Notes: generated by a model not told the origin, from the letters alone. A stretch of 64,000 nt of DNA from Chenopodium formosanum (GCA_024500155.1 CM044871.1:35628228-35692227), one strand, 5' to 3'; numbered from the stretch's first letter, positions 50,118-61,279 are shown. Translations and numbers: made by a program.

Positions 50118-50978
50118 TATCTTTTTAGCCTTCCTCTTTTGATGAATCAGTTTATCAAAAAGCGAGACTTGAATAAAGAGGTTGTCCTTGATTAATCGCC
50201 CTTCTCTCCTCGACCAAGTACTGTGGAAAAGGAATTTGGGGATATTTATTGTTAATTATTTGACTCAAACTCTATTCGACATGCATGGATGGAAGAAGTG
50301 AAGAAACATGGAATAGAAAGTGAAAAAAGAAAAAAATGATGGAGGTGGAGGGATATGAAGAATTAGGGATAGAATGTACCCCCAACTTAAACGACGGAAA
50401 ACACCGGCTCATGCATGAACCTAAGACATGGCCATGGTGATGTGTACTCAAAGTGTGTGCTAAGACTAGTGAGTGTAGGTGACATGTTAAGACTCGTGTC
50501 ATGACCATGTAGCTAGACTATGTGACCAAGACTCGATTAATGACTTGACAAGGTGTTATTGATAGCAAAAATTAACCGAATTAATTAGCAAACTGGTTAA
50601 TTAAACCCTAGGTGATGACTCGACAAATAATCCGAACTGTCGGCCAAGCAACAGGACTGGCGTCACAATAGGGTGATTGGCGCCAGACTTTTTAGTGAAT
50701 GTCTGGCTCTACACACCATACAGTGGCGCTACAGTTCAAATTTTGGCACCAATTTTGGAGCTTCAATCCGGGACTGTTTTCGGTATTATTAGCCAAATGG
50801 GGTATGCCTAAAGTCGTACTAGGTCAATTCCGATTAAAAGAAAAGAAAAAAGACTTTATTAACTCGAATTAATTAATTAATTAGGCAAAGTTCTTTAAGT
50901 CATTAATTATAATCTCAACACAAATCAACAAACGGTTAAGAGGAGCATAGGATATATACGCACAACAAATAATGCACA
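50118..50978. other. Leader region of the Tat-like element, no gene seen
   Basis: On the minus strand this is upstream of gag. It holds GACTC words, a small TGGCGCC cluster at about 50660-50770, and A/T-rich sequence. No primer site or LTR is present before the junction with satellite at 50979. Confidence 0.65.
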
Positions 50979-51282
50979 ATTAAACTGAAAGTCAAACACA
51001 TTCAAACATAGCTTTTTGAATCAAATGAATGTCAAAAACATTCAAACAAAGTATTTTGAATCAAATGAAAGTCAATTACATTCAAACAAAGGTTTTTAAA
51101 TCTAATGAAAGTCAAACACATTCAAACAATTCTTTTTTAATCAAAATAAAGTAAAACAAATTCAAACAAAGCTTTTTGAATCAAAAGAAGGTTAAACACA
51201 TTCAAACAAGTTTTTTGAATCAAAAGGAAGTCAAACACTTTCTAATAAACTTTTCAAAATAAAATTAAAGTCAAACACATTC
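50979..51282. repeat. 40-bp satellite, duplicated flank (block 6)
   Basis: 304 bp that align without net gaps to 43016-43319 (offset 7,963), with only a few substitutions. It ends in CATTC, the left target duplication of LTR copy B. The junction with element DNA at 50978/50979 shares ATTAAAC. Confidence 0.93.
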
Positions 51283-51603
51283 TGTAGGGAATAATTTCAA
51301 GCCTTTAAAATCCCACTAGCTTGAACCTCACTGTGATCATACACTAAAGTACGGTGGCGTCCAAAAGGGAAGAAGATAGAGCAAAAGAGTCGCCAACAAG
51401 TTTTGTAAGGAACTTGTAAATCGTTCACGAGGTGAAGGTTACACCCCTTAACGATCCAAGAGATCGTCAACTCCATAAGGTCATGAACCAAATAAGGGTT
51501 CGGGGATGATGGTACAAATCCAACCTAAAAGAGATTGAACCTGCCCTAATAAAAGGCCTCTACTTTATTCTGCTCGTATTCATGCACTAGTGGAAAAATA
51601 GCT

Positions 51604-51762
51604 ATCCGTAACGGGCAAAAATAGCCTATCCGTAACGGGCAACGGGCGTTACGTATGCTGCCGTTACGGATAGGCTATGTTATTTGTAACGGGCAGTTTG
51701 ACCGCCCGTTACAAATAACGGGTTATTCGTAACGGGCAGTCAAAATGCCCGTTACGAATACA
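51604..51762. repeat. Left subterminal CGTAACGGGC array of the CACTA element
   Basis: About eight direct and inverted copies of CGTAACGGGCA within 160 bp. These are likely transposase-binding sites by analogy with En/Spm. Confidence 0.85.
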
Positions 51763-52030
51763 ATTGAACCCAAATTAAAAAAAAATGCAGCAGGTGATAC
51801 CTGCTAGTCTGCTATCCTGATAATCTGCTATGATGCCAAATTTTAATTACTATTATCAATAATAATAATAAATGTAAAATTGAATTAATTAAAAAATCAA
51901 ATATACAACTTTCACAAATGTCCAAATTGACTTTACAACAACTCTCAACATGAGTCAAAAGCTACTAAATAAATAATACTCTCTAATACAACATTAAAAT
52001 TTAAACAAGTTTTATATTCCATATAGTAGA

Positions 52031-52905
52031 CTAAGAACTTGAAAAATCTTGTAGAATTGTATACTGTCTTGATTTGTTTCCGTTAAGATCAGTTACATGG
52101 AAAACTGCAGAACACAAAATTAAAAACAGGGTTAAAATTTTAATTACAATAATTAATGAAAATGGGTATCTTAAAATCCTCAAAAAAATAAATTTAATTA
52201 CTCACCATCCATGAACCATCTGCCATCGGAAGAAATATAAGCTTTCTTAATAGAAAGATTAAGATCTGTGATCACTTGAACAGCTTCTAATAGAATCCCA
52301 TGTTTTCTAGCACTATCAACCTACCAAAAATTAAATTAAATCAAATTAATTATTATCAAAAAATTAACTAAATAAAAACCCAGAAAATATTTTAATTACA
52401 GAAGGTTAATTATAATTATCTTAACAAGGGTGGAATTAGGACAAACAACATTGTCAATTGCAACTCTGTAGAAAAAAATCACATTAAGGGTTAGATTATC
52501 AGAAAATTAAAAAAATAACAATTAATTTTATTTATTTTTTGATAACAGCTTTGAAATTCAAAATTTTTTGAAGGTGTGAACGGGAAAAGTCGGTGGTCGG
52601 TCGCTTTTTTTTTTTTTTTCTAGGAGAATTTTAAAAGATGGCGAGCTTCTGGAAAATAACCGAAAATCTTAAAGAAGAAGCAACCAAAAAAGTATAAAAT
52701 TTGTATAACAATAAAAATGATCATCAAACAAAACATTTTGAAAATAAATTGATAAATTTCCCAGAATTAATATCTAAAAAAATAGAAATAGATTGATAAA
52801 TTCCTGAAAATTTAAAAACAAAATGATAAGAAGAAGAACAAACCTGGGAGTATCTAAGCGCAAAAGAAGCTTCTCGAATTCATTCAAACAAGCAGGCCAC
52901 TCCAT
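52031..52905 (-). pseudogene. Captured ACT-domain (ACR-type) gene fragment, four exons
   Basis: On the minus strand, exon 1 (52905-52844) begins MEWPACLNEFEKLLLRLDTP. Exon 2 (52465-52420) gives RVAIDNVVCPNSTLVK, its Arg codon split with exon 1. Exon 3 (52320-52206) gives VDSARKHGILLEAVQ and continues to GRWFMD. Exon 4 (52104-52031) gives VFHVTDLNGNK, then unrelated residues and TAG. Introns 1 and 3 have GT...AG ends; intron 2 has AT at its donor, probably mutated. Phases join perfectly into about 98 codons. This is the N-terminus and first ACT domain of plant ACR (ACT-domain repeat) proteins, amino-acid-binding regulators of about 400-450 residues with several ACT domains. Introns show DNA-level capture. 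About 250 bp upstream of the ATG probably came with it. Confidence 0.88.
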
Positions 52906-53175
52906 AACCAAAAAATGATAATCTCTCTCCTTAAAACGACGTCGTTGATAGAATGAAACCCAGAAAAATAGGAGAACGTCAAGTGCGCTTCAATGGGACG
53001 CTTCAATTGCTTGGACCGACGAAATTCAATTTGAAACAAAGATCTGTAGAGCAAAATCAATAAACCCTCCGATCTAAAAATCATCAAAACCCCCAATTTC
53101 ACCATTTTTTCTCTCTCCTCGTCCCATATCGCCATTTTTCTCGCCTTGTTTCATCACCAATTGAATGGGGAAGAT
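52906..53175 (-). other. Probable captured 5' flank of the ACR gene
   Basis: Upstream (minus strand) of the captured start codon, with CT-rich stretches and an ACGACGTCGT palindrome near 52937. Its origin is inferred from position only. Confidence 0.4.
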
Positions 53176-53222
53176 TGATGGAGGAGAGGAGAGGAGAGGA
53201 GAGGAGAGGAGAGAGAGTGACA
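53176..53222. repeat. GAGGA microsatellite
   Basis: A run of GGAGA/GAGGA units (about seven) ending in GAGAGAGAG. Confidence 0.85.
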
Positions 53223-53339
53223 GTGTGAAATGAGAGAAAAGAGGTGAATGACGGCTAGGTAAACCCTAATAAAAAGCCAAAGCCAAGTAATGGGCTCTTC
53301 TTATCATTTAGGCCACGCTCAAGCAGTTGTATCGGGCTT

Positions 53340-53650
53340 AATATACCCGTTACTTGTAATATAATAACTGTAACGGGCAAATGATGACGGTTACAACTAA
53401 ATAAGTATTCATAACGGGCAATATTTTGCCCGTTACGAATAACTAAGTATTCGTAACGCACACTTTTTGCTCGTTACGAATAACTAAGTATTCGTAACGG
53501 ACACTTTTTGCCCGTTACGAATAACTAAGTATTCGTAACGGACACTATTTTGCCCGTTACGAATAACTAAGTATTCGTAACGGACACTCTTTTGCCCGTT
53601 ACGAATATATTTAATGTAACGGGCATAGCTTTGCCCGTTACAAATAGCCT
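53340..53650. repeat. Right subterminal palindromic repeats of the CACTA element
   Basis: A repeat of about 43 bp, TAAGTATTCGTAACGGACAC + T-rich centre + CCCGTTACGAATAAC, occurs four to five times from 53400 to 53610. Each unit is itself an imperfect palindrome. Weaker copies flank it. Confidence 0.88.
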
Positions 53651-55458
53651 GTTACGAATGAGATTTTTTCCACTAGTGATGTGCGCTTCCTGACTAACAT
53701 GCAATCAATAGGAATTAACCCTAAACCTGCTTAATCTATGTTGGTTGAATTTTAATGCACAAATAAACTATTATTGGCGATCACTTGAATTTATAATCAT
53801 ATTTAACCCTAAACAAGATTATTAATATCTTATTAAGCGTGATTGCAAGTACAAATTCCCTTTAAGCATGCAATAAAAAATGTGATCAAGCAATAAATAA
53901 TAAGCATCAAGCAACATAATAAATAATAATCATGAATAATAATTATAATCATCATAAAATTATAATCATAATCAAAACAATAATAATCATAAATAAAATA
54001 ATCATTATCAAAATAATAATAATAATAATATTCACAATCATCATAAATTATAACAATTATAATCATAATCATGTTCATGTTAATATTAAAGCATAATAAT
54101 AATAGCAAGATCCTAGGCATGATACTAACAAGATTAATAACAAACCCTAGCATGTCACTAAGCAATAAAAATCAAATCTTTAACCCTAACATGATACTAA
54201 CATGAACAAATATTAGGAAGAAAATAAAAAGGCATCATAGCAATCATATTTAATATTAAAAATACCCTAGACATGATACTAGGAATATCATAATAACAAT
54301 CTAAGCATGATTTCTACATCATAAAATCAATAAATCAATAAAGTACTTACTTGGATGCCTCGTACCTCTTTCTAATAACAAAATACACACGTTAGTAACT
54401 TCAAGGAAAATAATAAACAAAGGAATTAAATTAAATAATTGAAAAATAGATTTGGGACCAAACCCTCAGAAATTAAAACCTTTCACGTCTAGGGCGAAGG
54501 CAACTTCGAATATGGCTAGGTGCTTCAAGATCTTGTGAATGCGGAATTTTTTTATAAAAAAACAAGAAAGAAAGAATGCCAAAAGATTAAGAATTGATGA
54601 AAGAAAGATGATGAATAAAGAGAATTGGAGAATGTTGATGTTTATTGATTGTAGAAAATTGATAATCAGTGATTGGAGATAATTAGTGATAATTGGAGAT
54701 TGTTGATCCTAGATGAATCAAAACGGAGTTTTTGATACGATATTTATAAAGAAAATCGGCCAAAAAAGATAATTTATCAAAACAGAGTCTGAAGATCACA
54801 GAAACAACTTGGCGCCAGCCCTGACTCATTAACGCAAGGACCAGTGGCTAGCGCCAGGCGCCAATGGCTGGCGTCTAGCGCCAAGGCCTGGGGTTGGACG
54901 CCAAACCGGCTTTTAACACGTTTTCGAAACTATGATAATTTTACCGTATTGGAAGATAAAATAATATAATTTCAGTCGAAAATGCTATTTGATCTAATTA
55001 AAACTCTAAAGAATCCTAATTGAATTAAGAATGACAAGACCTTCTAGAATGTTCTAGAAGACCAAAACCATTCCTAATTACATTAGGAATGATAAATCAT
55101 ATTAGGCCCTCCCCTAGATCATTGGGCCGTACTTAAAACTCAAACCGAGCCCAGTTTAGTAAATTGGCCATAACTTCCTCAATATTCATCGGAATTGGGC
55201 TTATAATATATCGTTGGAAAGGTCTTTGCAAGCCCTATCCAACTACACCACTATTGGACCCATATCAGGACCAACCAAACTGGATTGACTGTTTTCTTAA
55301 AATAAAGTTTTCAAAAACAGAGAGAAGAGAAAGAAAAAGAAATAAAACTTTCCGCAACACTAGACCTTTCCACACTTTTGTTTCATTCGATCATGATTCG
55401 ACGTGAAAGGTACTCATCACTGGGTTTGGTTTTGGGGAGACACAAATGGGTGTCTACA

Positions 55459-55760
55459 CATTCAAACATTGCTTTTTTAATCAAATGAAAGTTAAACACA
55501 TTCAAACAAAGCCTTTTGAATCAAATAAATTCAAACACATTTAAATTAATCTTTTTAGATCGAAATTCTGTCAAACATATTCAAACAAAGCTTTATGAAT
55601 CAAAAGAAAGTCAAACACATTATAACAATTCTTTTTGTATCGAAAAAAAGTAAAACACATTCAAACAAAGTTTTTTTAATCAAAAGAAAGTCAAACACAT
55701 TTAAACAAAGCTTTTTGAATCAAATGAAAGTCAAACAAGTTCAAACAAATATTTTTAAAT
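55459..55760. repeat. 40-bp satellite array, block 7
   Basis: The last satellite in the window. It starts with the CATTC duplication and ends at a junction with Tat-like element DNA at 55761. No satellite copies occur to the right. Confidence 0.95.
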
Positions 55761-56734
55761 CCATGACTGCTTTGGCGTTTGACGCCAGAGTTCAGCGCCT
55801 GGCGCTAGATCCAACGTCTGGCACCAGAGCCAAATCGTGGCGCCAGCAACTTTTCAGCGGCAACAGAACATATATTTTGACCTCTTACAGCAATTTTGGG
55901 TTCCTTGGTACGCCAGTTAGCCCCTCTAAGCAATTTGACATGATTTAGTAATCAGCTCGGTTATAATCGCATTAAGTGATCGACCTGATGAATGGTCGTC
56001 TCACTTAGCTTAAAGCACCTAAGCATTGGCTCATCAGAGGCACCGACGTTATGTTCATAAAAAGCAAAGGCACCGACATAATGATTCATAAACAACAGAG
56101 GCACCGACATAATGGTTCATAAACAGCGGAGGCACCGACGTAATGGTTCACAAGCAGCAAAAGCGCCGACGTACTGGCATGGCGGAAGCAAAGTTCAAGT
56201 GAGCTTTTAAGGATTAACAAGCATTGGTCTTTTTTAATTTTCCTCGGAATATTATCGCAACAAATGAGGATGACTTCAAGCGAGGATATCTTCAACAGCG
56301 TTCCCTAGCTTGCAGAGGGTTGTCACAAACAACTGGAGGATAGTTTCAGGCGAAGCAATCTTCAATGGGGTTCTCTAGCTTTTAGAAGTCTATCACGGCC
56401 GAAATGGAGGCATTTACAAGCGTAGCAGTCTTCAGGCGGTATTCTCTAGCTTGCAGAAGATCATCAAAACAAACAGCACAATGGCATTCCCTAGCTTGTG
56501 GAAGGTTGTCACAACAACGACAAATGCAACAACAAATCGATTACCTTCAGAGACGTGTGCTCGATGGTGCAAGATACGCATTTCTTAACTCTTTTATCTG
56601 TTTAACTAACGCTAGTTTTTCAGGTATCAACATTAAAAGAGTGGTTTAGGATCGCAGAACATTCTGAATGATTCTCCGTCCCTATCGATACTTTGACTTT
56701 TGTTTTCGAAACTTGCGTTTCTCCAAACTTAATC
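55761..56734 (+). other. Internal 3' region with GGCGCC words and minisatellite
   Basis: It contains a GGCGCC/GGCGCT cluster (55773-55845), five copies of a 31-bp minisatellite (starts at about 56041, 56071, 56102, 56133 and 56165), and a series of CCCTAGCTTGCAGA-type repeats at about 56300-56510. No gene is visible. Confidence 0.7.
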
Positions 56735-56748
56735 AAAGTGGGGGCTTC

Positions 56749-58654
56749 AATAGAAACCCATTTGTGTCTCCCCAAAACCAAACCCAGTGATGAGTACCTT
56801 TCATGTCAAATCATAATCGAATGAAGCAAAAGTGTGGAAAGTCTAGTGTTGCAGTTAGTTTTTATTTCTTTTCTTTCTCTTTGTTTTTAAAAACCTATTT
56901 TAAGAAAACAGCCAATCCAATTTGGTTTGGTCCATGGCAAGGGTCCAATAATAGTGTAGTTGGGTCGGGTTCGAAAAGAGCTTTCCAACGATACATTATA
57001 AGCCCAAGTCCGATGAATAATGAGGAAGTTATTATGGCCAAATTACTAAACTGGGCCCGGTTTGATATTTATGTGCGGCCTAATGATCTAGAGGAGGGCC
57101 TAATATTGATTTATCATTCCTAATGCAATTAGAATTGATTATAGTCTTCTATATTCTTCTACAAGGTTCTTTTCATTCCTAATTTAATTAGCATTGATAA
57201 ATTGACTTTAGTTGACTTTTAAGAGTTTTAATTAGAATAAAAGAAGTGTTTTTAAGGAAAATACGATTTTGCCCTCCTGTACGGCTAAATTTTATCAAAT
57301 TAAGAAAACGCGTGGAAACTGTTTTCCAGCGCTTGACGACAGGACCAGTGCCCAGCGCCAGACCTGGCGTCTGGCGCTAGAGTCTAGTGTTTGGCGCCAA
57401 GTTGTTTTATTCTTTTCGAAACTCTAATTCGTTTTTTATCCATCCGGCTGATTTTCTCTATAAATAGCCTCCTAAAACCTCCGTTTTGAATCATCAAAAA
57501 TCTTCAACTCTCTAGTTTTCAATTCTAATACTCTCTTCAAGGATCTCTTGATTACTCTCTCTCTCTCTTTTCTAAACTAGCTTTTTCATACAAAATTCCG
57601 CATTCACAAGATTTAGAAACACCTAGCCAAATTTGAAGTTGCCTTCACCCTAGATGTGAAAGGTTTTAATTTCTGAGGGTTTAGTCCCAAATCTCTCTTT
57701 CAATTATTTAATTTAATTGTTTGTTTTATTATTTTCCTTGAAGTTACTAACACGTGTATTTTGTTATTAGAAAGAGGTACGAGGCATCCAAGTAAGTACT
57801 TTAATTGTTTGCATTGATATTATGATATAGAAATCATGTCTAAGTTGTTATTATTATTCCTAGTATCATGTTAGGATGCTTGATGTTTTGAATGACAACA
57901 ATGATTCCTAGTATTATGTTTAGGGTAAAGAATAAGCTCCTTAGATCAATTATGATTCTTGCGATGCTTCCTATTTTCTTTCCTAATATTCATATTAGTA
58001 TAATGTTAGGGTTAAAGCTTTGATTTTGATGTTTTGATGACATACTAGGGTTTGGTATTAATCTTGTTAGTATCATGCCTAGGATCTTGCTATTAACATT
58101 ATGCTTTAACAGGATTATGATTATGATTGTTATTATGATTTATTTTTATTATTGTGATTATTATTATGTCGCTTGATATATATTTATTGTTATTGCTTGA
58201 TCACACCTTTTATGCATGCTTAAAGGGAATTGGTACTTGTAATCACGCTTATATAAGATAACTAATAATCTTGTTTAGGGTTAATATGAGTATAATTCAA
58301 GTGATCGCCAATAATAGTTTTGTTTGTGCATTAAATTCAACCAACATAGATTAAACAGGTTTAGGGTTAAACCTATTGATTGCATGTTAGTCAGAAAGCG
58401 CACATGAATACGATCAGAATAAAGTAGAGGCCTATTATTAGGGCAGGTTAAATCTCTTTTAGGTTGAATTTTTACCTTCATCCCCGAACTACCAGTCATA
58501 GTTACAGTTACAGACCTCGTGAACGGTTTACAAGTTCCTAAAACTTATAGGCAACTCTTTTGCTCTATCTTCCTTCCCTTTGGACGCCACCGTACTTTAG
58601 TGTATGATCATAGTGGGGTTCAAGTTTGGGGTAATGCTTGAAATATTCCCTATA
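56749..58654 (+). repeat. 3' LTR (copy C), Tat/Ogre-like
   Basis: 1,906 bp. The start is mutated (AATAGAAACCC for TGTAGACACCC) and the end reads CCCTATA for CCCTACA. A GGCGCC-type cluster at 57327-57402 lies upstream of TATAAATA at 57459-57466. A CTCTCTCT leader follows (about 57553), and TTAGGGTT words lie at about 57930-58370. Confidence 0.88.
57459..57466 (+). promoter_or_regulatory. TATA box of LTR copy C
   Basis: TATAAATA, 57 bp downstream of the GGCGCC cluster and upstream of a CT-rich leader, the same layout as in LTR A on the other strand. Confidence 0.6.
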
Positions 58655-61279
58655 GTGAGACTCCACGTAATTTTCAAACGCGCTTCATTATCGCGCTCGT
58701 TCTCCTCCACCAGGCGGCCTTGCTCCTTAGCAATTTCATCTTGCTGCTGGTTCCTTGGGTTGACCAGCTCCACCCCCAACTAGGCAATGTCCGCCTGGAG
58801 CTTTGAGTTCTCCTTATCAGAGTCCTCCAATGCCTTGAGATTAGATTGAGCATTCTTCAGTTTTAGCTCAAGGTCAATGGCCCGGTTGTTGGCAACATCG
58901 TTAGCAGCCGTCAGGTTACGGATCAACTCCTCCTATTTCAACTCTACTGCTTTAATCTTTAAATCGCACATATAGTTAGCATATACAGCAGAGTTGAGAT
59001 TTTGAGTGGCCCTATTTTTGGCATCATTTACCTCTTCTTGCTTTCGCCTAAAGGGGCCCCGTAACCCATCCACCCTCAACATTACCTAAAGAGAGGGGGT
59101 CAGTCGGGAAATTCAATACTTAACAAACTTAAAATGAAAACAGTGGCGAGTTAAGTTTAGCTTACCTCCGCCAGCTGACCCTTTATCCGGTCAAAATCCA
59201 CTACCGGCAGATCAGGTACGAAGTTCTTCTTAGACTGGGTGAGGGCCCTCACCATTCGGTTTGCAAACCCGGGAAGATCCGGCTCGTCAGATGTAAGATC
59301 TGCACCATAAGAAGTACTTAGTGAGAGGGATGCAACGTAGTTGACACTCATTCGTTGTCGGCTGCTGACTGAACCTCCCGAAGGGTCGACCTTAGTCTTG
59401 ACTTGCATAAAGTCAAGTGGCCAAGGAAGTTCAATCCTATTCTTAACTTGGGTTTGAGGGTGGGGTTTTGGGGCATCCTCCTCCCCAGTCGTTGCCGCAC
59501 CGGCTGCAACATTGGGTGGCTGGCCACCCTTCGATGCCGTAGAGGCATCCGACGCTTTCTTCCTCGAACGCTCTGAGCTTTCACTCAGCGCCTTCATAAC
59601 AGAGGGTGAATTACCGCCGGTCGTAGAACGATCCGGATTGGCAGAGGAAGTTGACTGAGATGGGTTCTTCTTCGTGGCCTTGGCAGCCGGAGATTTATTC
59701 AGCTCATCTCCCTGTCTTTTGATAAGTTTGGAGATGGAGCGAGGAACGCTTTTGTTGGCACCCTGCAAAGTGAAGATCAAAAAGTTACCAGCCGGCAAAA
59801 ACACTTGGAAGAAATTGAAAGAAAACAAGACAGGTCAAACGATCATACCCCGCATTTCTTAGCCTCTTTAGCTTCACTAGCTGCTCTTTTGAAAAGCAGG
59901 CTCTCCTTACGCAGTTGCACAGCAGATTTGGTTGGGGTTTTCTTCGGGTCTACCATTCTCAAGGCGTCGGCTGTGAGGGGCAAACGGGAAGTTAGTCAAA
60001 ACAATAAAAGGTTGGAAGTATAAAAACAAAGATGGCAAGATTACCAGATGCAAAGTGGATTTACCCTTGGGAAACATGGTGCTTAACCCGCAGGCGGATA
60101 TGAATCTTTCATCCTTGAAAAAGCCCGGATGGGGGATCCAGTTCTTTGGCACGATAATCTGAGTCCCATCCCTCAAGGGCTCAGTTGTGGTTTCGAAAAA
60201 ACCCGGGTCCATTATTTGCTCCCGGGCTCTAGAAGAGAGTGCAAGAAGAGCATATTTTCTGCCCAAGAGAGCCGGTTCTTTATTATACCGGCGCATAGTC
60301 CGGTTGTGTCTCAGTGTGGGGGAGGAGATCAAATCAAATTTCTCCTTCCACTCGGACCATTTGGACACCTTGTCCAAAGTCATTTGGTATTGGGGCAAGG
60401 TGGTGAGAGTACACCACGCCCCATGACCGTCTGGGGCATTGCTCAGATAATGCATATGAGCGAAGGCAGAAAAGCTGGGGTCTATATTCTGGAGCTCGCA
60501 GGCGGCAATATAACTCAATATATTCACCCACAAGTTTGGAATGAGATGCCAGACGCCCTTATTGTATCCCTTGAGGATTTTTCCTTATTTTAGTATGGAG
60601 GGGGAACCAGAGGCAGGCTTCTATTAACGCCTCGAAGCAAACAAAGTAGTTGTCTGCATTTTCAATGTCATTCTCCCAGGCCATGACAACATCCCCAAGC
60701 AGAACAATAATATCCCACCCCTTTCCAAAGGGGTTTTTTTCCCTTGAAGGCCTTGAAGCCGCTCTTCAACAAGGCTATATCACCCAGAAGAATCCTTATC
60801 TTCTTTGGGTCAGGGTTAACAGAGGTCTTAGCCGGTTGCTGGTAGTCAGCTGCAAAATCGTCTTGATCGGAGCCAGATTCTTCGGCCCCCGATCTTTCGG
60901 CGGCATCGTTGCCGCCTGCCTCCTCCCCTGATCCATGAGAGGAGGCGGCCTCTTCATCGCCTACCTCCCTCACGCTTGAACTATCTGAGGATGAGGGAGC
61001 CTCATCATTGGAACCACTCCTCTCCTCCGATTCCTCTTGTTCCCCATTCGGAACAATCTCATCCGCGGGCACTTCCGTAGCGCGTCGGCTTCTTGGCTTA
61101 ATAGTCGTTTGTTTAACTCTAGCCATTGTGTCCTGCACAGACACAGAGAGGGAGGAATTCGGGGATGAGCACAACATTTTCGACAGTCTAGAAAAGGCAC
61201 CCCCTATTCTAGATTCAGCCGTACCAGGAGACCGGCTGAATGTCCTAGGCAGTGCCGAGTGTGTGGATTGAGAATTCAT
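58655..61279 (-). pseudogene. Decayed multi-part gag-like or antisense transposon ORF
   Basis: Pieces in order on the minus strand: an acidic Ser/Glu-rich N-terminus (61279-60700; MARVKQTTIKPRSRR, then E/S/D-rich); after a frameshift, WENDIENADNYFVCFEAL and a conserved-looking core (60533-59907; VNILSYIAACELQNIDPSF, KWSEWKEKFDLI); a Ser/Lys/Ala-rich linker (59828-59157); and a coiled-coil tail (about 59090-58655) with at least two in-frame TAG codons. The layout resembles plant 'putative gypsy-type transposon' proteins (Transposase_28-like), known from extra antisense ORFs in Tat elements such as Grande, RIRE2 and Retand. The assignment is by architecture, not by a search. Frameshifts and stops make it a pseudogene, and the C-terminus is cut off at the LTR at 58654. 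Confidence 0.6.

Larger units (their letters stand above)
43320..50978 (-). mobile_element. Tat/Ogre-like gag-only retrotransposon, minus strand, 5' end missing
   Basis: Minus-strand order: gag (50117-48999), a long non-coding stretch with tandem repeats, polypurine tract (45421-45435), 3' LTR (45420-43320). No protease, RT, RNase H or integrase was found, so it resembles a gag-only non-autonomous element. The 5' LTR and primer site are absent: at 50978/50979 the sequence jumps into satellite identical to that left of the 3' LTR. The gag zinc-finger type and the PPT/LTR layout suggest the Tat/Ogre lineage; this is an inference from motif style. Confidence 0.82.
51585..53678 (-). mobile_element. 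Non-autonomous CACTA transposon carrying a gene fragment
   Basis: Terminal inverted repeats start CACTAGTGGAAAAA (51585) and end with the reverse complement at 53678. The 3-bp target duplication is ATG (51582-51584 and 53679-53681). LTR A has the uninterrupted site (ATTCATGTGCGC near 43615-43626). Both ends carry many CCGTTACG/CGTAACGG words, the subterminal transposase-binding arrays typical of En/Spm elements. No transposase is present. The interior holds exons of an ACT-domain gene on the minus strand. Confidence 0.95.
51283..55458 (-). mobile_element. Solo LTR copy B, Tat/Ogre-like, interrupted by CACTA
   Basis: The plus strand reads TGTAGGG... to ...GTGTCTACA, with a perfect 5-bp duplication CATTC at 51278-51282 and 55459-55463. 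Without the 2,094-bp CACTA element and its 3-bp duplication it is 2,079 bp, close to LTR A. It is a true solo LTR: satellite lies on both sides. The minus-strand TATA and GGCGCC cluster are at about 54742-54750 and 54810-54903. Confidence 0.92.
55761..58654 (+). mobile_element. 3' part of a Tat/Ogre-like element, plus strand
   Basis: 988 bp of internal 3' sequence, a polypurine tract (56735-56748) and a complete LTR (56749-58654). The internal part is homologous in inverse orientation to 45436-47126. Everything upstream, including gag, is missing, and the left edge abuts satellite. Confidence 0.85.

Noticed and set aside
60129..60593. 154-codon plus-strand ORF
   Set aside because: Shadow of the better supported minus-strand gag-like sequence in the same place.
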